A stretch of DNA of 48,717 nucleotides, taken from NCBI RefSeq assembly GCF_000373585.1, contig NZ_KB891917.1, positions 1-48,717 of the forward strand. The letters are read 5' to 3'. The first letter of the stretch is position 1, and the number at the start of each line of letters is the position of its first letter. This DNA comes from Streptomyces sp. MspMP-M5 (GTDB taxonomy: Bacteria; Actinomycetota; Actinomycetes; Streptomycetales; Streptomycetaceae). The notes under the pieces were generated by a model. That model had not been told where the DNA came from. It made no database searches and worked only from the letters and a program-made list of their open reading frames with translations. Shown in pieces: positions 42,382 to 48,717 of this stretch. Made by a program: the position numbers and the translations under genes.

Positions 42382-43277
42382 TCGTCATGCTGCTCGGAGC
42401 ACTGTTCGGCGCCGGAGCGACCACCCTCGTCTATGGTCTGCGTCCTCCCAGACCCGCGCTCGCCGACATCCTCAACACACTCAACGCGCCTGTGATGGTC
42501 GTGCATTCGCAGACGCCCGAAGCGGGGGAGATGGAGTGGGCAACCCGGTTGGGGCGGCGGGCCGTGCCGTTGGTGCGGGCGCTCGGCTTCCCCACCCGCT
42601 CGTTGCGCGCGGACCTGGCCGTGTGCGGGACGGATGAAGAGCAGCATCTCGCGGGCAAGGCGACGTGCGCGATGACCGGGCTGGTCGCGCCATGGGCTGT
42701 GGTCGCCCTGCTGCGGCTGGGGGCGGATGTTGCGGCCGGGTGGTGGGTGCCGCTGGCCGGCTCCCTCGCCTTGGCGGCGGCGCTGTTCTTCGTCCCGGAC
42801 CTGACTCTGCGGCGGCAGGCGGAAAGGCGACGCCGGGAGATGCGGCACACGCTCAGCCTCGTCCTGGACCTGACCGTGATCGCCCTCGCCGGCGGCGCCG
42901 GCGTTCAGCAAGCCCTCACCCAGGCCATCGCCGCGCCGCAAGGTTGGGCAGCCGGCGCCCTGCGCCACGCCCTGCACGTCGCCCAGCTCACGCGCACCAG
43001 TCCCTGGGGCCATCTAGGCGAACTCGGCCGACAGTTGGACGTTTCCGACCTGGTGGAACTCGCCTCGACGCTGAGCCTTGCCGGCAGCGAGGGTGCCAAG
43101 GTCCGCAGCTCGCTGGGAGCGAAGGCGAAAGCGATGCGACGGCGACGTGTCTCCGAGGCCGACGGGGCGGCACAGGCGGCCACCGAGCAGATGTCGCTGC
43201 CCGTGGTGGGACTGTTCGCTGCCTTCCTGCTGCTGATCGGATACCCGGCCCTCGCCCACGTGCTGTCTGTCACTTAA
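42378..43277 (+). CDS. tadC: Tad membrane platform protein TadC
   Basis: 299 residues, GTG at 42378 in GTGA overlap with tadB. An N-terminal helix (VMLLGALFGAGATTLVYGLR), a central helix pair around WAVVALLRLGADVAAGWWVP and LAGSLALAAALFFVPDLTL, the T2SF-type segment with LSLVLDLTVIALAGGAGVQQ and VSDLVELASTLSLAGSEGAK, and the end helix LPVVGLFAAFLLLIGYPALA. It pairs with TadB to form the inner-membrane platform. Confidence 0.92.
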   Translation: MIVMLLGALFGAGATTLVYGLRPPRPALADILNTLNAPVMVVHSQTPEAGEMEWATRLGRRAVPLVRALGFPTRSLRADLAVCGTDEEQHLAGKATCAMTGLVAPWAVVALLRLGADVAAGWWVPLAGSLALAAALFFVPDLTLRRQAERRRREMRHTLSLVLDLTVIALAGGAGVQQALTQAIAAPQGWAAGALRHALHVAQLTRTSPWGHLGELGRQLDVSDLVELASTLSLAGSEGAKVRSSLGAKAKAMRRRRVSEADGAAQAATEQMSLPVVGLFAAFLLLIGYPALAHVLSVT

Positions 43278-43309
43278 AAGCCCGTAAGAGAACGAGGAGA
43301 AAGACAGTC

Positions 43310-43504
43310 ATGCCCGACCTGAAGACTCTGGCCCATCTGCTGCGGGCCCGCCTGGCCCAGGTCCGCCGACTCGCACGCGACGACGCCGGCTACACCACCG
43401 AAACCGTCCTGATCACCGCCTTGCTGGTCATCTTGGCCTTGAGCGTGGTGGGCATCATCGTCGCCAAGGTCACGGCCAAGGCCAAGTCCATCGACCTGGG
43501 GTAG
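43310..43504 (+). CDS. Flp-type pilin
   Basis: 64 residues, ATG at 43310 with AGGAGA 9 bases upstream. It has a basic N-terminus (LRARLAQVRRLARDDA), a prepilin-like site (G-Y-T-T-E) and a hydrophobic helix TVLITALLVILALSVVGIIV ending KAKSIDLG. The Glu shortly after the likely cleavage site is the hallmark of type IVb pilins. Cleavage would give a mature pilin of about 40 residues. The prepilin peptidase (TadV/CpaA) is not encoded in this window. Confidence 0.88.
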   Translation: MPDLKTLAHLLRARLAQVRRLARDDAGYTTETVLITALLVILALSVVGIIVAKVTAKAKSIDLG

Positions 43505-43506
43505 AT

Positions 43507-43914
43507 GTGACCGCTTTCCCGTGCAGGCGGCGCGACGACCGGGGAGCGGCGACCACGCAACTGGTGCTGGTCGTGCCGGTTCTGCTGCTTCTGGCCATGA
43601 TGGTGGTGCAGTTCGCGCTCGTCTGGCACGCCCGGCACATCGCCCAGTACGCCGCCTCACGGGCTCTGGCCACTGCCCGCACCAAGGAGGGTACGGCCAC
43701 GGAAGGCCGAGCCCAGGCCAGGCGCAGCCTCGCAGCGTTGGGCAGCCGGATCCTGACCGCCCCCTCCGTGACGGTGGACCGAAACGCCACGCAGACCACC
43801 GTGCGAGTCCGCGGCACGGTGATGGCCGTGGTGCCCGGCCTGAGCCTGCGCGCATCCGGCACTGTCTCCGGCCCCACCGAACGCCTCACCACCCCAACCG
43901 GAGATCGGCCGTGA
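43507..43914 (+). CDS. TadE-like pseudopilin
   Basis: 135 residues, GTG at 43507 two bases after the pilin stop. N-terminus RRDDRGAATTQLVLVVPVLL gives a TadE signature (basic-Gly-helix); one membrane helix (about 15-38) precedes an extracellular Ala/Arg-rich helix (YAASRALATARTKEGTATEG) and a beta part (SVTVDRNATQTTVRVRGTVM). It probably initiates or caps the pilus. Confidence 0.88.
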   Translation: MTAFPCRRRDDRGAATTQLVLVVPVLLLLAMMVVQFALVWHARHIAQYAASRALATARTKEGTATEGRAQARRSLAALGSRILTAPSVTVDRNATQTTVRVRGTVMAVVPGLSLRASGTVSGPTERLTTPTGDRP

Positions 43915-44348
43915 TGCTCCAGGAACCTCGTGCTCGCCATACGAACGATCGCGGTTCGGCGGCGGTGGAGCTGGTGCTGGTCGCCCCGCTACTCGTCCTG
44001 ATGCTGCTCGTCGTCGTGGCTCTGGGGCGGCTTGCCGACGCACGCCTCGTCGTGGCGGACGCCGCCCACCAGGCCGCCCGCGCTGCTTCCCTGGCTCGCA
44101 CCGAGCGCGCGGCCCGCAGTCAGGCCGTCCACGCCGCGATGACGGCGCTCAAAGAAGCGCGCGCCAGCTGCGCACATCCGAGCGTCCGCGTCACAACCGG
44201 CGGCTTCACCCCGGGTTCCGACATCTCGACGGCGGTTTCCTGCACGGCTGACCTGGGGGGTCTCACCCACACCGGAATGCCCGGCCACGTACGCCTGGCC
44301 GGCACGGCCTTTTCTGTCGTCGACACCTTTAGAGGCAAAGCATCGTGA
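43914..44348 (+). CDS. TadE/TadF-like protein
   Basis: 144 residues from the ATG at 43914, overlapping the previous stop (a GTG at 43911 is also possible). N-terminus HTNDRGSAAVELVLVAPLLV with the Glu expected for TadE/F prepilin-like cleavage; one membrane helix; then a helix with DAAHQAARAASLARTERAAR and a beta-rich end with two Cys (ARASCAHPSVRVTTGGF; STAVSCTADLGG). Pairs with the TadE-like protein upstream. Confidence 0.88.
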   Translation: MLQEPRARHTNDRGSAAVELVLVAPLLVLMLLVVVALGRLADARLVVADAAHQAARAASLARTERAARSQAVHAAMTALKEARASCAHPSVRVTTGGFTPGSDISTAVSCTADLGGLTHTGMPGHVRLAGTAFSVVDTFRGKAS

Positions 44349-44794
44349 AGACACGTCTCCGAAGGCATCTGGCCTGCGTCCGCGCCACGTTCGTACAGGG
44401 AGACGACCGGGGACAGGCCACGGCCTTCGTCATCGGCGTCGCCGCCGCGCTCTGGCTGTTCGCCGGAATCGTCGTCGACGGGGGCCTGGCCCTGGCCGGC
44501 AAGGCCCGAGCTCTGGACGTGGCGCAGGAAGCCGCCCGCAGCGGAGCCCAGCAGCTCGACACCGGCCAGCTGCGCCACCACGACGAGGTCCGGCTCGTCC
44601 ATGCCGAAGCTGCCCGCGCCGCCCGCGCCCACGTCGCCTCCGCCGGAGACAGCGGCAGCGCGACTGTGAGAGGCAACGCCGTCACCGTCCACGTCACCCA
44701 CCACTACCGCACACAGATCCTGCAGCTGGTCGGCCTGCGCACCCTCACCCTGCACGCGACCGCAACCTCGCACGCCGAACGCACCACCCCCTAA
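44345..44794 (+). CDS. TadG-like pilus-associated protein
   Basis: 149 residues, GTG at 44345 overlapping the previous stop. N-terminus DDRGQATAFVIGVAAALWLF, a helix (ATAFVIGVAAALWLFAGIVV) and then DGGLALAGKARALDVAQEAA, the typical TadG/RsaG start, with a shorter extracellular part than proteobacterial TadG (no von Willebrand domain). It is the last gene of the strictly overlapping pilus run; a 38-base gap leads to the LysM-BTAD gene. Confidence 0.86.
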   Translation: MKTRLRRHLACVRATFVQGDDRGQATAFVIGVAAALWLFAGIVVDGGLALAGKARALDVAQEAARSGAQQLDTGQLRHHDEVRLVHAEAARAARAHVASAGDSGSATVRGNAVTVHVTHHYRTQILQLVGLRTLTLHATATSHAERTTP

Positions 44795-44832
44795 AGACCG
44801 TTCACCACGTCCGCCGCGGAGGCCACCCGGCC

Positions 44833-47613
44833 ATGACCCACCACGTCGCACTACGCCAGCGCCTGACCGCGGCCGTCACGGCCATCGGCACCCTCGCCCT
44901 CACCCTCGCCCTGCTGGCCGGCATGCCCTACGTGCTGTGGCAGGCGGTCGGCATCCCCTGGCCCGACAGTGTCCACTCATGGCACGAGCTGGGCGAGCGA
45001 CTCGCACAGCCGATCAGCGATCCCCTGGTCATCGACCTGCTGGCCATGGTCGGCTGGGTGTGCTGGGCCGCCTTCGCCTTCACCGTGATCCGCGAAGTCT
45101 GCTGGTACTCCGCCCACCTCCCACAACTGCTGCACGACCGACGCACTCACCGCGACCACGTGGCCAACCTGTCTCTCAAGGGCTCGCTGGCCGCGCTGTG
45201 CATCGGCACCCTCGTCGTCGCCCTGCTCAGCCTCTGGCGCCCCGCGACAGCCGCCGCCCAGCAGCACTCCTTCACGAACGAGGCCCCGCACCGGATCACC
45301 GCGACAGCTCCCCTCAACCCCGTGGTGGCGCAGCAAGCCACACCTGGCACCGCAACCACGGTGACGCTGTCCAGTCCGGAGGCCACCGAGTCTCGGGCCA
45401 GTGCCAAAGCGGTCCGGCACATCGAGTACACGGTGGTGGAAGGCGACACGTTGTGGGACATCGCCGCCGAACATCTCGGTGACGCGCTCAAATGGCCACG
45501 GATCTACGCCCTCAACAAGGACCGTGTGCAAAGCGACGGCGCTCGGCTTCACGATCCGGACCGCCTCCAGGCCGGCTGGCGACTGACGATCCCCACTAGC
45601 GATCACGGCTCCGCTTCGCGAGCAGCTCCCCCCGCTACCGACGACCGCACGCCAGATTCCGTATCAAAGCCCTCGTCTGGATCGCCTACTCCACCTCGAC
45701 CGGCCCCAGAACACAGCCCCGCTACCAGCCAACAGGTCACTGGCCCGCACGCCCTCTCCACACCACGACCGGACGACCGCGCCTCGGGCCGCAAGGAAGA
45801 GGCGGAGGCAGCGCCGGGACCGGCCGCCATCGGGTTCGGGGAGGCGAGCCTGATCGGCATCACCGCGGCAGCAGGGCTCCTGGCCGCGCGCCGCTACTGG
45901 TACGTGCACCAGCGTCGCCAGCGTGAACCAGACGCCCAGGTACCCGCCCTGAGCCCACTGGTCGACAAGGCCGCACAAGCCGCGCACGCCGCCGCACAAC
46001 CCCGCCGCCCCCGCGACCCCGAGGCCCTGATCACCCGCCGCACCCCACCCCAAGCACCCCGTAGCGCGGACACGGTGACCATTGGGGTAAGCGACAACAC
46101 CGAGGTACCCCTCGACGTCCTGGCCACCACCGGCGGCTGCACCTGGACCGGCCCCGGAGCCGAGGATGCCGCCCGCGCCCTGCTGACCGGCATCCTCACC
46201 GCCGCCGAACGTCAATGCCCTGCCGCTCCCCATGTGAAGGCCGTTGTCCCGCAAGACCTCGCCGACTGCCTGCTGCCTGGCCTGCCACGGCAGTTCAGCG
46301 CGGTGACCCAGACTGCCGACACTGCTCAAGCGGTCCGTATTGCCGAACAACGCCTGGTTATCCACGCCCGTGCACAGCACGACCGCGACATGCCGAAGGC
46401 CGGCCCAGCAACGGCGGACAACGCCGACGAGTCCGAACCCGGCGCCCTGCTCCTGCTGGCCACACCTGATGCCGCCCGCATCGGACAGGTCCAGGCCCTG
46501 GCTGCCCGCAGCCGACCCGGCATCCTGACCGTGCTCACCCTCGGTACCCCACTTCCGGGCGCCGAGCACTGGAACATCGCCACCGACGGCACCACCACCC
46601 GCCCCGACACACACCCCCAACACCCCAGTCACCTGGAGCTGTTCCGCCTCACGCCCGACGCCGGCCGGGACATGACCGAACTCCTCCTCGGCGCCCACGG
46701 TCAACGCCCCCACCTGCGCGTCCTCCCCGACCAACGCCCACCGTCGCGAGGCAGCCAGCCGCAATCCGGTGCCACCGACGAGTCAGAGGGCGAACCGGGC
46801 CCTGCCAGCCCGCACCCCACCACCGCCTCCCGTCCGCAACAGACCAAGCCCGTTCGCCTCCACGTCCTCGGCCCGGTCACGCTCTACGCCCGCGGCCACG
46901 AAGACCCCGTCGGCACCAACCTCAGGCCCGAAGTCCACGAATTCCTCGCCCTGCTCGCCGCCCACCCCACCGGACTTCTGACCTCCGACATCGCCGACAA
47001 ACTCCAAATCGAACCTGACGACGAGCAGAACGCGCTGAAGAACCTTCGCCGCGCTGTACGTCGCGTCCTGCGCGCGGCAACTGGGATCACCGCACAGGAA
47101 TTTATCCTGCGCCAAGGAGAGCTTCACAAACTCCATCCGCAACTCGTGGAAACCGACCTCGCGGATTTCACCCGAACTCTCAAGAACGCTTTCTCTGCGG
47201 CAGCGGATTCAGAACATGACGCCCTGTCTGCAGTACGAGAGGCGCTGGGCCACTACCGCGGCTCCTTCGCGCAAGGCGCTGACTATCTGTGGGCTGATGC
47301 GATTCGAGAGCACCTCGGTATGCAGGCCACCGATGCTGCTCTCCGCCTGGCCCGCCAAGCCGAACAGGCTGCCACCGGCCCGCAAGAGCGGGACGGCGTC
47401 CTTGCGCTTCTGGAGCACCTGGGGAGCCTTCACCCGGATCATGAGCGGGTGACCCAACACGCCATCCGCCTCCACCAGGCCGCCGGCCGTCATGATGCCG
47501 CCCGGCGCACCTACGCGCGCCTCGAACGCCACCTCGCCGAACTCGACCTCGAACCCGACCCGGCTACCCAGGCCCTCATCACACCCAGGTCCCACTCTCA
47601 CCAGATGGGATAA
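44833..47613 (+). CDS. LysM and BTAD domain membrane protein
   Basis: 926 residues. Three membrane helices in the first 135 residues (ALTLALLAGMPYVLWQ; LLAMVGWVCWAAFAFTVI; LAALCIGTLVVALLSLW), then an outside region with a LysM domain (about 196-255; TVVEGDTLWDIAAEHLGDAL, WPRIYALNKD) expected to hold peptidoglycan. A Pro/Ser/Thr-rich linker leads to a fourth helix (LIGITAAAGLLAARRYW, about 337-354). A long cytoplasmic part ends in a winged-helix-like segment and a bacterial transcriptional activator domain (BTAD, about 676-925), as in SARP regulators. LysM-BTAD proteins regularly end actinobacterial tad loci; whether the BTAD part binds DNA or serves as a protein scaffold is unknown. Confidence 0.9.
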   Translation: MTHHVALRQRLTAAVTAIGTLALTLALLAGMPYVLWQAVGIPWPDSVHSWHELGERLAQPISDPLVIDLLAMVGWVCWAAFAFTVIREVCWYSAHLPQLLHDRRTHRDHVANLSLKGSLAALCIGTLVVALLSLWRPATAAAQQHSFTNEAPHRITATAPLNPVVAQQATPGTATTVTLSSPEATESRASAKAVRHIEYTVVEGDTLWDIAAEHLGDALKWPRIYALNKDRVQSDGARLHDPDRLQAGWRLTIPTSDHGSASRAAPPATDDRTPDSVSKPSSGSPTPPRPAPEHSPATSQQVTGPHALSTPRPDDRASGRKEEAEAAPGPAAIGFGEASLIGITAAAGLLAARRYWYVHQRRQREPDAQVPALSPLVDKAAQAAHAAAQPRRPRDPEALITRRTPPQAPRSADTVTIGVSDNTEVPLDVLATTGGCTWTGPGAEDAARALLTGILTAAERQCPAAPHVKAVVPQDLADCLLPGLPRQFSAVTQTADTAQAVRIAEQRLVIHARAQHDRDMPKAGPATADNADESEPGALLLLATPDAARIGQVQALAARSRPGILTVLTLGTPLPGAEHWNIATDGTTTRPDTHPQHPSHLELFRLTPDAGRDMTELLLGAHGQRPHLRVLPDQRPPSRGSQPQSGATDESEGEPGPASPHPTTASRPQQTKPVRLHVLGPVTLYARGHEDPVGTNLRPEVHEFLALLAAHPTGLLTSDIADKLQIEPDDEQNALKNLRRAVRRVLRAATGITAQEFILRQGELHKLHPQLVETDLADFTRTLKNAFSAAADSEHDALSAVREALGHYRGSFAQGADYLWADAIREHLGMQATDAALRLARQAEQAATGPQERDGVLALLEHLGSLHPDHERVTQHAIRLHQAAGRHDAARRTYARLERHLAELDLEPDPATQALITPRSHSHQMG

Positions 47614-48090
47614 AACCGCAGGTCACTGCCCTATGGGCCTGACAGTCCCGGCTGGTGGCGCGATGGCGGTTCCCCCGTCGTTCCAGACACCGTATCCGCT
47701 GTCGCATTCGTGTACGCGCTTGGATATGACACCCCGCCGGGCCTGTAACCGCAGGTCGGGGCCGGGCGAGCCACCTGCGGGCGAGGGCGACTGTATATCG
47801 GTGCAGCAATGCATCCCGATCTACTTGTGACAAGCCCGGGCCGGCCGTGAACTCCGCGCTATGCCGGCCCCCGGCCGCACAATCGTCCGTTCCCCTGGCC
47901 GTCTGACCGTCCATGGACATTCTTCGTACGGTCCTGGATTCGGAACCGCATAGCTCCGAGTGCCTGTGAGGCGCGGCGGCGCCCGGGCGTAGCCGAGCGC
48001 GCCGGGGGCCGCGCCGGGGGCCGACACACGCGGACCACCTGGGAAACGGTCGTCCATTCCGTTAACCACGACGCCTTGCGTCGCCCGTTT
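47614..48090. other. Intergenic region after the tad locus
   Basis: No supported gene. An 8-bp hairpin (CCGCAGGT at 47749-47756 with ACCTGCGG at 47773-47780) is a possible terminator for the LysM-BTAD gene. The rest is GC-rich without strong codon structure. Confidence 0.45.
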
Positions 48091-48260
48091 CGGAATTCAC
48101 CTGAATTCTCGTCGTGAATTCGCGAGAAGTCCAGCATTATCAAGCCGAATCCGGCTTTAGCTGGAATGTGGGCCGAGCTATATTTGAATTGTTCCCGGGA
48201 AACGGGAACGGGAAATCCCGCTAATTCTCTCGCGGAAGATATCCGCGCACGGGATCAGTG
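48091..48260. promoter_or_regulatory. AT-rich region with repeated motifs before the next operon
   Basis: It stands out against the surrounding GC content. It has GAATTC three times (48093, 48103, 48116), a stem AAGCCG-AATC-CGGCTT (48142-48157), the palindrome TTCCCGGGAA (48192-48201), three CGGGAA units (48196, 48203, 48209) followed by inverted TCCCG (48216-48220), and GCGGA-AGATA-TCCGC near 48231. This density suggests a promoter with several operators, or an origin-like element, upstream of the small gene at 48342. Confidence 0.45.
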
Positions 48261-48341
48261 CGGCCAAAGACAAGTCCGGCGCACCAACGCCTAAAGGCCG
48301 CCGAACACCGCCCCCACCCATCCCTCGAAACGGAGAGAGCC

Positions 48342-48482
48342 ATGTGGCACGCCTCGGACGACAACGCCCCTGTGATCCCCCGCATCCCCCGACCCAGACG
48401 CCCGGTCGAGTCCCTGCCCCGCCCGGCCCAGCCGCCCCGACGGCCCGACGTGCCGCGCCAGGCACCGCCCGCCGACAAGTAG
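48342..48482 (+). CDS. Small proline/arginine-rich protein
   Basis: 46 residues, ATG at 48342 with GGAGAG 6 bases upstream. It reads MWHASDDNAPVIPRIPRPRR then repeated Pro/Arg (LPRPAQPPRRPDVPRQAP), ending ADK. No folded domain expected. It lies 38 bases before the HTH protein, likely the same transcript. Function unknown; the ribosome site and position support it as real. Confidence 0.6.
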   Translation: MWHASDDNAPVIPRIPRPRRPVESLPRPAQPPRRPDVPRQAPPADK

Positions 48483-48520
48483 CCGACCGCCCCTTCCGGC
48501 GACCAAGAACGGAGTCACCT

Positions 48521-48717
48521 GTGACCACGCCGTCCCAGCCCCAGCCTCACCCACAGGCTCAGCCGCAACCCGCATCCGCCGCCCCCACTTCCTTCGCCGC
48601 ATCGTCGAAAGCACGGCCGGGTGAGTTGCGGGCGAGGGTGGCGAAGATCCTGGCGGATCACGCCGGTTCACAGTTCAGCGTCACCGAGCTGGCGAAGATG
48701 CTGGGGCATTCGGGAGG
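48521..48717 (+). CDS. HTH-containing protein, C-terminus outside window
   Basis: GTG at 48521 with GGAG upstream; 65 codons are visible before the right edge. A Pro/Gln/Ala-rich N-terminus (about 30 residues) leads to PGELRARVAKILADHAGSQF and SVTELAKMLGHSG, a typical winged-helix or HTH entry. Probably a DNA-binding regulator or a replication/transfer protein; the rest is needed to tell. Confidence 0.7.
   Translation, partial: MTTPSQPQPHPQAQPQPASAAPTSFAASSKARPGELRARVAKILADHAGSQFSVTELAKMLGHSG

Noticed and set aside
1..48717. CRISPR arrays or complete insertion sequences
   Set aside because: No regularly spaced repeats and no full transposase or paired terminal repeats were seen.

Overview
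The window is high-GC actinobacterial DNA, almost certainly Streptomyces or a close relative. The support is strong third-position GC bias, frequent GTG starts, dense ATGA/GTGA/TGATG stop-start overlaps, a class III (SapB/labyrinthopeptin-type) lanthipeptide locus, NarL-type two-component pairs, a STAND NTPase with TPR repeats, DUF6879 and DUF6415 families, an actinobacterial tad pilus locus and a LysM-BTAD protein. No rRNA, intact tRNA, complete insertion sequence or CRISPR array was seen.

Layout. (1) Positions 1-4873, minus strand: a conflict-type cassette. A TOTE-like primase/superfamily 2 helicase with an apparent Lsr2-like DNA-binding tail is followed by a 376-residue protein of unknown function and a third gene cut by the window edge. 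(2) Positions 4874-6245: about 1.4 kb of decayed sequence with one copy of a dispersed direct repeat. (3) Positions 6246-15650: a response regulator and histidine kinase in convergent order, then lanKC, two nearly identical 38-residue precursor genes, a half-size ABC exporter and a MacB/FtsX-type ABC pair. (4) Positions 15893-19195: a methyltransferase-DedA pair and a divergent kinase-regulator pair. A second copy of the direct repeat lies at 19221-19346, so the two copies bracket the peptide module and its neighbours. (5) Positions 19657-21740: a membrane protein, a CDF-like transporter and the frameshifted tail of an ArsB-like pump. (6) Positions 22043-28100: a complete type I restriction-modification operon in the order M-S-R. 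(7) Positions 28828-36900: an accessory region with a three-gene DUF6879/STAND operon, a minus-strand operon (DUF6415, resolvase-like protein, 32-residue membrane peptide, small protein), a SLOG-fold protein, an HTH-TPR regulator, a secreted protein and an RsbW-like ATPase. (8) Positions 37117-47613: a tad-type pilus locus with lipoprotein, secreted protein, SAF-domain protein, a TadZ-like ATPase carrying a one-base frameshift, TadA, TadB, TadC, Flp pilin, three TadE/G-like proteins and a LysM-BTAD membrane protein. (9) Positions 47614-48717: a long leader region with AT-rich repeated motifs, a small proline-rich protein and the start of an HTH protein.

How the genes fit together (inference). 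The left and middle parts resemble a defence and competition island: a helicase/primase conflict system, a ribosomal peptide with its own export and signalling, type I restriction-modification, and a STAND signalling protein. The best candidates for undescribed biology are the TOTE-Lsr2 fusion cassette, the twin lanthipeptides whose ring spacing is one residue shorter than in SapB, and the DUF6879/STAND operon with an RHIM-like N-terminal motif.
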